Source: Amoebophrya sp. AT5.2
Lineage: Eukaryota; Sar; Dinophyceae; Syndiniales; Amoebophryaceae
DNA: 30,902 bases
Direction of reading: 5' to 3'
Assembly: GCA_005223375.1 (NCBI GenBank)
Contig: RXOD01004040.1
Span: 1-30,902, forward strand
Positions 1-7,832 of the stretch are shown piece after piece. Both the position numbers and the translations under genes were made by a program. Each line of letters starts with the position of its first letter. Positions within the stretch are counted from its first letter, which is position 1. The notes under the pieces are model-generated. The model had not been told where the DNA came from and did no database searches. It saw only the letters and a list, made by a program, of their open reading frames with translations.

Positions 1-1016
1 CTCTTCTGGCGGCATCGCGTCCTCCTCATAACGAGGCCAAAAAACGCCCAAAACGGGCCAAAAAAAGGAACGGCCACGAGCGCGTGCCGGATGAACTGGA
101 GGCGATGGAGCTGGCCGTTTTTAAAAGATGCGTCTAACAATGCATTTTTTTGAGATGTAATGAAGTAGTTGGCGTAGTAGCACCAGTACACGCGTTCGCA
201 AGTGCTCTTGCACTCCTCCGCAGAGTGGACATTCAGCGACCCCGACGCGTTGTCCAGTACGCTGTCGGCAAGATCACCGACGACCCCCATCTTGTCGGTA
301 GCCTGGTCGACAGTTTGATAAAAGCTATTGCTAGTCATTGTTTCGCTTTCGATCAGGATCATGTTCATTTTCAGCCTACAAAGCCCAATAAGCTCATAGC
401 CGTGTAGTTTCTTGCTCAAAATCAATGCATAGATATTGGCGCAAAAAAAGTATAGGTATAGTATTTGTACCGATCGCACGGCCCCCTTCACCAAATTGCC
501 GAATACACCTCCAACCACGGACCCCAAGTGGCTGTTCTCTGGCTGGGGGTGGTCCCCGCAGCTCGGCCGCAATTGCGTCAGAAGCGGGCTGCCTTGCTTC
601 ACGCACATCTGGGGCGGGCGGATCACGCGGGCGTACAAAACGAGCCACCCGATCACCGCGAGCAAAATACTCCCAGCCACGATCAGCACAACGGCCCAGC
701 AGGGAAGATCAGCACAACAGGAGGAATCTGAAGAACGATGGATAATTCATTTTTACTCATCGATGATTGGTGGGTAGAAGCTTCCGGATCATCGTCTGCC
801 CTCTAGAAGACCTCGGATCGATTGAATTTCGAGATTGTGAGGCTCACCGATAAAGACGTAACACTTCTAGGAAGTAGGATTGATACCTGAGTCGTCCTCC
901 GGGTCTCGTTCTCTCCTCCTGGGAGGGGTCGTGCCCCTCGTCTTTCTGCTTGATTTTCGGACTGGAATCGCCCCATAATTCCTTTCCGCAGCTGAGCCCC
1001 GAGGAGAGTTCTCCAT
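1..1016 (-). CDS. Membrane protein, multi-exon, 5' part only (runs off left edge)
   Basis: I rebuilt this gene from splice sites; the family is not recognised. Exon 1 (1016-887) opens with ATG and encodes about 43 polar, basic residues beginning MENSPRGSAAERNYG. It ends in phase 1 at CAG|GTATCA. Exon 2 starts at 727 after CTTCAG, in matching phase, and encodes a Cys-rich stretch (SSCCADLPCW) followed by a strong transmembrane helix at about residues 54-75 (WAVVLIVAGSILLAVIGWLV). It continues to KGAVRS at 471. A probable intron (470-303, GTACAA...GACCAG) leads to exon 3, which runs to the window edge and ends in a hydrophobic stretch (VAVPFFGPFWAFFGLV) and RRTR. That intron would be 168 nt, a multiple of three without stops, so the frame also reads straight through it; I prefer splicing because the stretch is AT-rich and of typical intron size. 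The phase match and the membrane helix support the gene. Confidence 0.62.
728..886 (-). other. Intron 1 of the left-edge membrane protein gene
   Basis: On the minus strand this 159-nt segment begins GTATCAATCC and ends TTCTTCAG. It joins a phase-1 exon end to an exon that needs two bases. It contains stops in the coding frame, so splicing is required. Confidence 0.6.
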
Positions 1017-1770
1017 CGTGCTGCAGCAGAGATAGCCCTTGCTCTAAAGCTGGGGTTAGCTGTTTCGTTTCGAAGTGTAAGTGAGAGAAACTCTACGACC
1101 CCGGCGGCGCGGCCGACCGTTTCATTAAAGGCTTTCTTCCATTCATCTTGTAGTTCGTTGTTTGTAATGTAAACCGCTGCTCTGCACTACCAGAAGATGC
1201 CATCTCAATTTATCATTTTGGGTTCGCGTTCGTTTTGACCTTCATGCAACAGTCGATGGGGCCGAAAAAAACATTCTTTCCCTGGAGGGAATGCGGACGC
1301 GAGGATACACGATGAATCTGCAACGATACGACGATGCCGACGATCGGCCAAGGCCAAGAGAACCACGACGAGCCGCATCAACCGAGTAGAACTACATCCG
1401 ATTACACAATTTTTTACGAACGAGCCACGTGGACCGAGCAGCGAAAACAGACACGCATACGCAAGGCGACGAACTACGAGGTGCAAAGGAATGTACCCCG
1501 CACGCGCACCGAAAGAAGAAAGACTGCAGCAGAGGCACCAGTAGACGTGACCGTGGAGGGTTCAGCTCGCTATGCAGAACACGCATAGCTCGAGCTCGAA
1601 CATCAAACCATAAACGATTAACGATATACTTACTTACATAGAGAAGTAAATGCTTTAGATCGAAAAAGTGCCTACTTGCTTCTCAACCAAGGGGAACGCA
1701 TCGATGCATCGGAAGTTTCAATTTTGCGCACTGTGTTCGCCAACATCGGCGTCGCTTTCCGAAAGCGGAC
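1017..1770. other. Intergenic spacer
   Basis: This spacer lies between the stop of the GT31-like gene (1771) and the start of the next minus-strand gene (1016). Short open frames exist on both strands, but none has coding-like composition, recognisable motifs or splice-compatible extensions. I see no RNA gene. It should hold the 3' UTR of one gene and the promoter or 5' UTR of the next. Confidence 0.6.
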
Positions 1771-4700
1771 TCAAATTATAGACTCATCTTTTTCAACATC
1801 TTCGACACGAGCCCGTTCCCCGAGCATTCGCTGCATGTCGTAGAACCAGTCGATTTCCTTGAAGCTGTTGAAGCTGACTGGGAAGTTGCTCCACACCAGT
1901 CGCGGCATCCGTCCGGGGTAGCCGCTGCAGTGCAGAAACTGCCCCGTCCGGCCCTTGAAGTAGTTCCACGACGGGTTTTCCCGGTGGATCCAACCGCGCA
2001 TCGGATTGTTCACGGGGAACCCGTACGCGTAGTATCTCTCGTACGGCACAATCACAAACGCGTCGCGCCCGAACTCGTCGCGGACCACGTTCATGTTGCT
2101 GGTGGAAGTGGATGCTGATGCATCGCTCACAGTAGCAACATGTAGGGGCGGCGCTATTGAGAACGCGTCGGGGAAAACGCGAGCCTCGGAGAGGCACGCG
2201 TTCAGAAACTTGTCCTCGCGGAACCCCTTCGCGTACGGTTGGCACTGCTCCGGATCCAGCCCGGGTAGCAGGCCGTAGTAGCCGTCCAATTCCGTGTTGA
2301 GGTGGTCCTCCATCTTCCACAGAAACCGCGCGAGCCGGTCGAGGGCGCCGCCGGAGAGGCAAACGCCCGGGCCGCCGTCGTTCCAGGGGCGCCGTCCGTC
2401 CCACAGCTCGTACAGGTGGGCCACGCCAAGGTTGTGCCAGTCGGTTACGGCGAGCTTCCGCGAGCTCACCAGCCGCCGGAAATTCGAGGGGAAAAACCAA
2501 GTGTCGCGCTCGAGACGACAGGTCCAGAAAGAAGAAGCGGAGGCCGAAGCCTGGGCTGCTGGTGTGCTGGCGAGGTTGCCTGTTGGCGCTCCACCGACCT
2601 TATCCGGCTTATGAAGATCCTTGTGAGCTTTATTCGTAACAAAAATGTCCGACTCCAGGCGAGCGTCTGCCACGAACTGCAAAAACGCGGCTCTCTCCAC
2701 CTGGAGCCGTGCTCGGTCGGAGGAGTTGTCGTCCACCGCGTTCGTGCCTCCCGAAGCACGCTGCTCCTGCCCTTTTTCTTCCATCGCAAAGTACTGGTGC
2801 AGGAGTCGACTGAGCTTCGTCTGCAAACCGAGATTTTCATCTTTATCGTCGCCGAAGACGTACGCGGGCAGCGTTCTCTGGATGAACTGGATCATGTGCA
2901 GCACTTTTGGGACTGTGTTCTTGTCCTGATCCGCGCCCACTTTCTTCCCCCAGGAGAAGTCCTTATCGGAGTACTTGTAGCTGAACTCGGTGCGGTCGGC
3001 AGAGATCTGTGGGAACCACCGTCGCAGGTTTACCACGCCGAACGGAAGGCACCAGTCGGAACGGTGATCTCCTCCTCCGGATCGGAACGTGGTGCTGTTC
3101 CTCAGGTCCAGTCCGCTCTCCTGCGTGCTCGGTTCTACCTCGCTCTGAGGCGCCGCCTCGCACAGCAAATCCATTTCCAGGTCTTCGAGCGACTTGGTGG
3201 CTGTGGCGTTCGTTGGTGCGGTGGCGGCGGCATTTGTGTTGGTTGTGCCGAAATTCTTTTCATCCTGTCGTCGTGGTGAGAAAAGTAGGCGGCGACCAGT
3301 AAGGACGTCGCGCGCAGAGGCCACATCAGACAGGCTGAGCTCGACTCCCGCCTGCGGTGGAGTCCCCCTTTGGGCCTGCCGCCGCTCCTCCTTTCGCGCG
3401 GCGCAGAAGTCTTCGCAGAACCCGTCTGGCGGCGCCACGAAAAACAGCACCTCGTCGCAAGAAGACATTTGCGCGGCATTTTTTCCGTTCATCCCGGCCG
3501 AAGGCAAAGGTGCACGAGGACGACCCCAAGTGTCCAGAATTGCGCGGCGAAAATCTCTTTCTGCCGGCCACACGAGCGGCAAGGCGCAGAGCAGCTGCAC
3601 ATGCTCCGACTGATGATCACCACTGATTTCTGCCACTTGCATCGTGTTCACGTACGTGGATATTTCTTTCTCCACCGCGCTTACGAACGTTGCGAGACTG
3701 GGTGCAAAGAAATTGTTGCTTGCGTTTACGTTTTCCTGTGCCCACGCGGGAAGCTTCGCCAACGCAGCAGCCAGAAGCCGCTCCAACGACGACCCAAAGG
3801 AAGACGAGGCAGGCGCTTCCTCCGATGCCGCGACTTCAACATCGAGGGCCAGCATCGCGGTATGCTCATGCGCGAATGTTTCCACCAGCTGCGTCACGGT
3901 TCTGGATTCCGCAAATCCCTGCAGCGATGAAATCGTCACACCCTTGTCCACCGCCTCTGCGTTCGACGCCGCCACTCCTTCCATTCTGAGCACTCGCCCA
4001 ATCCGTCGGATCCGCTCGGCCAGCTGCGTTGCGTCGATTACCTTTTTTACCGCATCCTCTCCCGCGGCTTGCGCGTCGTCCACTCCGTCGCTCGACGCGT
4101 CAGACGCAACCACCGCTTCTTCAAGTTGCGTAAGTATCGCGCGAGTTCCATCAATAGAGCTAGAGTCTGCAACTGAATCGGCTGTCACCGTCTCTTCCTT
4201 CCTTTTTTCCTCGATCCCACCATCAACTACAACCCCCATCTCACCCTCGCCTCCGCCTCCGTCCGCCGCCAAGTGCACATCCTCCTGCCGCAAAATCACG
4301 TCCTCCCCGGGCACCGGGCACTGCCGCAATTCCATCTCGCCCCCGAACCTTCGCCCTCCCTTTTCGCGCCGCCACTCGTATTTTGCGTACTCCCACCACT
4401 CCAGGTATTTCTCGCTCACGATGCGGCCGAAGGTTTCGTAGTTCCACACGATTTGGGCGGCCGTGATGCCGAACACCTTTGAGTACGGCGTGTTGTCAAA
4501 ACAGGGAATCCCCGCGATTTGCACGTAGTCCACCGCCGCCTCGCGGAATGCGTGCGTCAGTAGCGCGTGGTCCGGCCCCAACTCCATCCGGCTGCAGCGC
4601 ACGGCGTTGGCAGCCAGGTCCGCCGGGCACATCGCGTCCTCGCGGTAGCTGCGCGTGACGAAGGGCGCGCCGATGGTCTCGTCGAATTTTATCCGTTCCG

Positions 4701-4965
4701 CACAGCCGACGAAGTCCTGGGGGACCACCGGCACCTCGGAATCGGGCTCGTGCCACCGCCACCGGACGAAAATCTCCCATAGCGTCTGGTCGCCGCAATA
4801 GCAGGGGTCATTCGACCTTAAAGGAGAGGGAAAAACCTCGTCGGCGTGCGGAGCAGACGACTCGCCGACCTCGTAGATGGCCGCGGCGGGGTGGGAAGCG
4901 AAAAATAAAGCAGCTGCGAGAGTGAAGAAGAGCCTTGCCACGTTCGGGGGGAAAGAAAGCCTCAT
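1771..4965 (-). CDS. Secreted/Golgi GT31-like glycosyltransferase (core-1 galactosyltransferase-like), divergent
   Basis: This is a single intronless 1064-residue frame. The ATG at 4965 is followed by a signal peptide or signal anchor (residues about 10-29, hydrophobic LFFTLAAALFF then ASHPAAA). Residues 50-220 are Cys/Trp-rich and unrecognised; 225-400 are acidic and low in complexity. The second half carries spaced motifs like those of GT31 glycosyltransferases: RRAILDTWG (about 473-481) after a hydrophobic strand, matching the family's R-x-A-I-x-x-T-W-G; DEVLFFV (about 504); CRLERDTWFFPSNFRRL (about 816-832), which aligns with the DDDT-Y/F metal-binding segment; GGPGVCLSGGALDRL (about 864-878), like the family's GGxGYxLS-AL; and EDKFLNACL (about 917-925), like ED-x-x-x-G-x-C-L. 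The family transfers sugars in the Golgi lumen, for example Gal beta-1,3 to GalNAc. The acidic triplet is ERD instead of DDD, and the domain is stretched by long low-complexity inserts, so activity is uncertain. The family call rests on motif spacing by eye. Confidence 0.6.
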   Translation of the reverse strand: MRLSFPPNVARLFFTLAAALFFASHPAAAIYEVGESSAPHADEVFPSPLRSNDPCYCGDQTLWEIFVRWRWHEPDSEVPVVPQDFVGCAERIKFDETIGAPFVTRSYREDAMCPADLAANAVRCSRMELGPDHALLTHAFREAAVDYVQIAGIPCFDNTPYSKVFGITAAQIVWNYETFGRIVSEKYLEWWEYAKYEWRREKGGRRFGGEMELRQCPVPGEDVILRQEDVHLAADGGGGEGEMGVVVDGGIEEKRKEETVTADSVADSSSIDGTRAILTQLEEAVVASDASSDGVDDAQAAGEDAVKKVIDATQLAERIRRIGRVLRMEGVAASNAEAVDKGVTISSLQGFAESRTVTQLVETFAHEHTAMLALDVEVAASEEAPASSSFGSSLERLLAAALAKLPAWAQENVNASNNFFAPSLATFVSAVEKEISTYVNTMQVAEISGDHQSEHVQLLCALPLVWPAERDFRRAILDTWGRPRAPLPSAGMNGKNAAQMSSCDEVLFFVAPPDGFCEDFCAARKEERRQAQRGTPPQAGVELSLSDVASARDVLTGRRLLFSPRRQDEKNFGTTNTNAAATAPTNATATKSLEDLEMDLLCEAAPQSEVEPSTQESGLDLRNSTTFRSGGGDHRSDWCLPFGVVNLRRWFPQISADRTEFSYKYSDKDFSWGKKVGADQDKNTVPKVLHMIQFIQRTLPAYVFGDDKDENLGLQTKLSRLLHQYFAMEEKGQEQRASGGTNAVDDNSSDRARLQVERAAFLQFVADARLESDIFVTNKAHKDLHKPDKVGGAPTGNLASTPAAQASASASSFWTCRLERDTWFFPSNFRRLVSSRKLAVTDWHNLGVAHLYELWDGRRPWNDGGPGVCLSGGALDRLARFLWKMEDHLNTELDGYYGLLPGLDPEQCQPYAKGFREDKFLNACLSEARVFPDAFSIAPPLHVATVSDASASTSTSNMNVVRDEFGRDAFVIVPYERYYAYGFPVNNPMRGWIHRENPSWNYFKGRTGQFLHCSGYPGRMPRLVWSNFPVSFNSFKEIDWFYDMQRMLGERARVEDVEKDESII

Positions 4966-5989
4966 CTGGGGGCCTCGAAGATGATGGTAAAACGAGGACC
5001 AGAGTGCGGTAAAGCTGGGTGTTGTGGCTCAAAGTGTTGCTGGTAATACTGGCCGCTGTCATGGCCGCTTCCCGTGGACGAGGAGTGTAGAAAGAGAAAA
5101 AAAAAATATGCGGCTTGATCGATGCTCTGCTTAATCGAAGTCGGTGAATCAATTCGCCATCTGTCGCGCGCGGTGATCCTGCAGCCGAAAAAATCTGGGA
5201 GTTTTCCGACGTCACGACACGACAGCAACTGGAATCAATGGGTCTCGCACTGACTTGTTTGCACAAAAGCAATGCAATGGTTCCCAAAAGAGATCGAACA
5301 GAAGAAATGTGACGAGCATGTCGCCAGGCTGGCACGTCGCACAGGCATGGCGTCACGTTGTTCCTTCGGTAAATGAAGAAGGGCCGCGGTGTATTGACGT
5401 ATTATACAGCGTGCGGGTATGCAGAGGCCTGACGCAGATCCAGGCGCGCGCATACTGTGAACGAATTCTCCAACGGTAAACTATGATGCAACGTTCATTG
5501 AAGTACTCATCCACATCAGGTCTGCTCGGAAAATCCAGAGCAGACTTGTGCGGGGGCGCAATCACGATAAGTAAAACGGTTAACGGTTGTTCTATTGGCT
5601 GTAATCCCGAAACTCAAACTTTAGGTGACCTCGACTAGGTCTGATCGTTAGATGTTGTTTCAAAGAACGGTTGTTGTAGAGAGGCTGTAATCTCGAAATC
5701 GGAAGGCTACGGTTATGCAGCTCCTAGGACAAGGTGGTGAGGTGTGCCTCGGAAGTTGCGCGTGAGACGAGATCCCCATTCATTGCGGGTAAGAATCTTC
5801 AACACCGAAAATTCGATCCCTCGTCTTCTCTCCGTCGGCACCGGAGACAGGAAAAGCTCATCTCGGGATCCTCGATGGCTCACCGCCGTGCATCCATCCT
5901 CGCGCTCGCCCTCCCCCACATCTACCTAGGCTGAAATTTTGATCAATGGATGAGTTGTATATCCACATGCTAAGCTCGACAAAACATTT
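4966..5989. other. Intergenic spacer and retrotransposon left flank
   Basis: This is noncoding sequence upstream of the GT31-like gene, up to the left boundary of the DIRS-like element. The only structure I noticed is a loose direct repeat (about 5583 and 5667; each copy reads ACGGTTGTT, a variable stretch, GGCTGTAATC, then CGAAA). No gene is supported. The last bases before the element, ACATTT then TTAAA, are the left half of the inferred target site. Confidence 0.55.
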
Positions 5990-6309
5990 TTAAACAAGTT
6001 TAAATCGCTCTCTCTTCACCGCTAGAACAAACGATCCGTCGACAAGCAGCCCATGGCTGCGTTCCTGCACTTTTCATTTTCAATTCAACCGAATTCTGTG
6101 GTTCGCATGCCGAACCAGCGTCAACGCGCCCAAGGTCATCCGGACCCTGGACCAATCCAATTCGCAGCGAAGGCTACGAAACGTCTTTTCGATCCTAACC
6201 TCCAGGGGCCAGGATGCTCACATCGGTGAAGCTAGCTCGATCTCGATCGAGATATAGATCAAAACGAGGGGAAATGCCTAAATTGGGCGCGGCGGCGCGA
6301 CCCAAATCC
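5990..6309 (+). repeat. Split direct repeat A, copy 1 (left terminus of element)
   Basis: This 320-bp copy is identical by eye to 14931-15250. It begins TTAAACAAG and ends CCCAAATCC; beyond that the two copies diverge at once. It contains a hairpin at 6100-6116 (GGTTCG-CATGC-CGAACC) and a perfect 14-bp palindrome at 6240-6253 (ATCTCGATCGAGAT). In element orientation this is the 3' terminus. Confidence 0.95.
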
Positions 6310-6637
6310 GAGCGTAGCGTAGCTAACTCGAGAGAACTGTCAATTCCGTAGAGCATCGAGCGACTTCGAAGTTTCCAGAGAGGAACTTCATAGAAAAGAG
6401 CACAATCAGCAGTGAAGTACTTCTTTGTAGATGGTTAAAAGCCGGCCGTAGCCGATCGAAAGCCACAAGGAAAACTTATTCCGAGGGGCGAGGTAATTTT
6501 CATTAATCGTAGAGAAGTCATCATTTTAGGCTCAAGCATTAGCGTAAGAACCTGACTCATTAGTAGAAAACTTAGAGCGACGAGCGAATTCTAGCGCTTG
6601 CCTCGCAAGCACTTCTTCCCAACTTCCGCATCTGCTT
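6310..6637. other. 3' noncoding segment of the element
   Basis: This lies between repeat A1 and the stop of the 345-residue ORF. It carries a short hairpin just after the stop (6596-6610, GCTTGC-CTC-GCAAGC) and one copy of a 16-bp motif (6563-6578, GTAGAAAACTTAGAGC) that recurs upstream of the Gag-like ORF. It presumably holds the 3' UTR. Confidence 0.6.
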
Positions 6638-7675
6638 TTACTGCTTCTGGCGCTTGGTACCAGAAGACGAGGCAGCACCTTCAGGCATTCCTCCGGAGGC
6701 AAACTTCGGCATCCGGATGCAGCAGCCCGTGGTGTCGATCACGAAGACCGTGCCGTCTGTAGCCCGGCGGACGCTCCGATCGAGATTATTCCCGAACGAC
6801 AACTCTTCATGCAGACCGTCCTTGTTCGCGACCATGAAGGGCGAATCCCAGGGCTCGTAAAAGACGGCCTCGTGGTACGAGCGGATGAAGACGTACATCA
6901 CCTTGATGGCGGACAGCAGCTTGTCCCGCTGCACGTACGAGCTGTGATTGTCGCGGCTCGCGTAGTCACGCAGCAGGTACCAGGCCTGCTGCACGTTACC
7001 GATCTGCCACTCCGACGGCAGGAACATGGGGGTGGACTTCCCGGGAACTTCACCCATCAGCACGCCCTTGAAGTAGACCTCGGCCGTCTCGCACTTGGCG
7101 AGGAACTCGTCGTTGCACGTCGGGCGCGTGCCCTTGTTGATCATGAACGTGTGCACGTCGCCCGCCTTGGGCTGCAACGGCACCGTGGTCACAATGGGAA
7201 TGCTGTCCTCGACGCCGTGCTTGATGAGGTTGCGCAACTTCTCGTCTTGATCCGCGACCGGGATAATTTCGCCGTTCGCTAACTTGAGCATCTCATCGAT
7301 GGTGTCCTGGGCGGAGGCCGTGTAGCGCTCCGGCGCATCCGAGTTGATGCGGCGCTGCATCTCGGCGCTGGTCGCCGCCAACAGCGAAAGCTCCTTGGCA
7401 CCTTCTTGCGAGACCGACATGCTGGACCGCGAAAGATCCGCCTCCGTGGACTGGTCTAAAAGTTTGTGCCTGGGTGTCGAAGCTGTCTTGCTTTGAGAAT
7501 CTGGCACGAACCGCCTCTGAGCTGATTCGATGCGTCGCTGCCTACTAGCTGTGCTGATAAGGATGTTTCCGTTAGGTGTTGGAGGCGTACGTAGATAACG
7601 CAGACCTCTTCGAAAGAATTCCTTCTCCTCGTCGTCGGGCGAGAAGATAGGCAGCTTGTCTGACTCTGAGGACAT
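6638..7675 (-). CDS. Unknown 345-residue protein, last ORF of the DIRS-like element
   Basis: I do not recognise this protein. The first ATG is at 7675; the frame is open further upstream to 7747 only with a non-ATG start. The N-terminal 120 residues are Ser/Arg/Gln-rich and probably disordered. The remainder is mixed and looks globular, with segments such as VHTFMINKGTRPTCNDEF, VYFKGVLMGEVPGKSTPMF and HEAVFYEPWDSPFMVANKDG. The C-terminus ends in a Gly/Ser-rich tail and KRQKQ. It follows the RT-RNase H ORF by about 160 bp and is the last gene before the terminal repeat. DIRS elements sometimes carry an extra ORF here (a methyltransferase or a hydrolase in Ngaro), but I see neither an SAM-binding motif nor a GDSL-type motif. 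An accessory or Gag-like nucleic-acid-binding role is possible but only a guess. Confidence 0.8.
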   Translation of the reverse strand: MSSESDKLPIFSPDDEEKEFFRRGLRYLRTPPTPNGNILISTASRQRRIESAQRRFVPDSQSKTASTPRHKLLDQSTEADLSRSSMSVSQEGAKELSLLAATSAEMQRRINSDAPERYTASAQDTIDEMLKLANGEIIPVADQDEKLRNLIKHGVEDSIPIVTTVPLQPKAGDVHTFMINKGTRPTCNDEFLAKCETAEVYFKGVLMGEVPGKSTPMFLPSEWQIGNVQQAWYLLRDYASRDNHSSYVQRDKLLSAIKVMYVFIRSYHEAVFYEPWDSPFMVANKDGLHEELSFGNNLDRSVRRATDGTVFVIDTTGCCIRMPKFASGGMPEGAASSSGTKRQKQ

Positions 7676-7832
7676 GACTGCGACGGCAGGCAGCGCGTAG
7701 GAATTGACAGTTTTTTCGAGTTGAATAGATGTTGAATTTGCTGGCACTGGCTAATTCGGACGGGGCGGTGGGGTAGGACGTACAGCACGAGATCGTTGAA
7801 AGCCCCGTCCTCGGTTGAATTGAAAGTGATTT

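Noticed and set aside
2302..3279. Long plus-strand frame opposite the GT31-like gene
   Set aside because: It is the antisense shadow of a gene with a signal peptide and family motifs. It has no motifs of its own.
5583..5700. Loose direct repeat in the spacer left of the element
   Set aside because: It is short and imperfect with no flanking symmetry, so it was kept only as a note in the spacer entry.
6507..6536. Plus-strand CGTAG...CATTTTAGGCTCAAG, similar to the end of the dinoflagellate spliced leader
   Set aside because: It has an inserted A and extra bases, and it lies on the antisense strand of the element downstream of its last ORF. One imperfect match of this length is not evidence of a leader relic.
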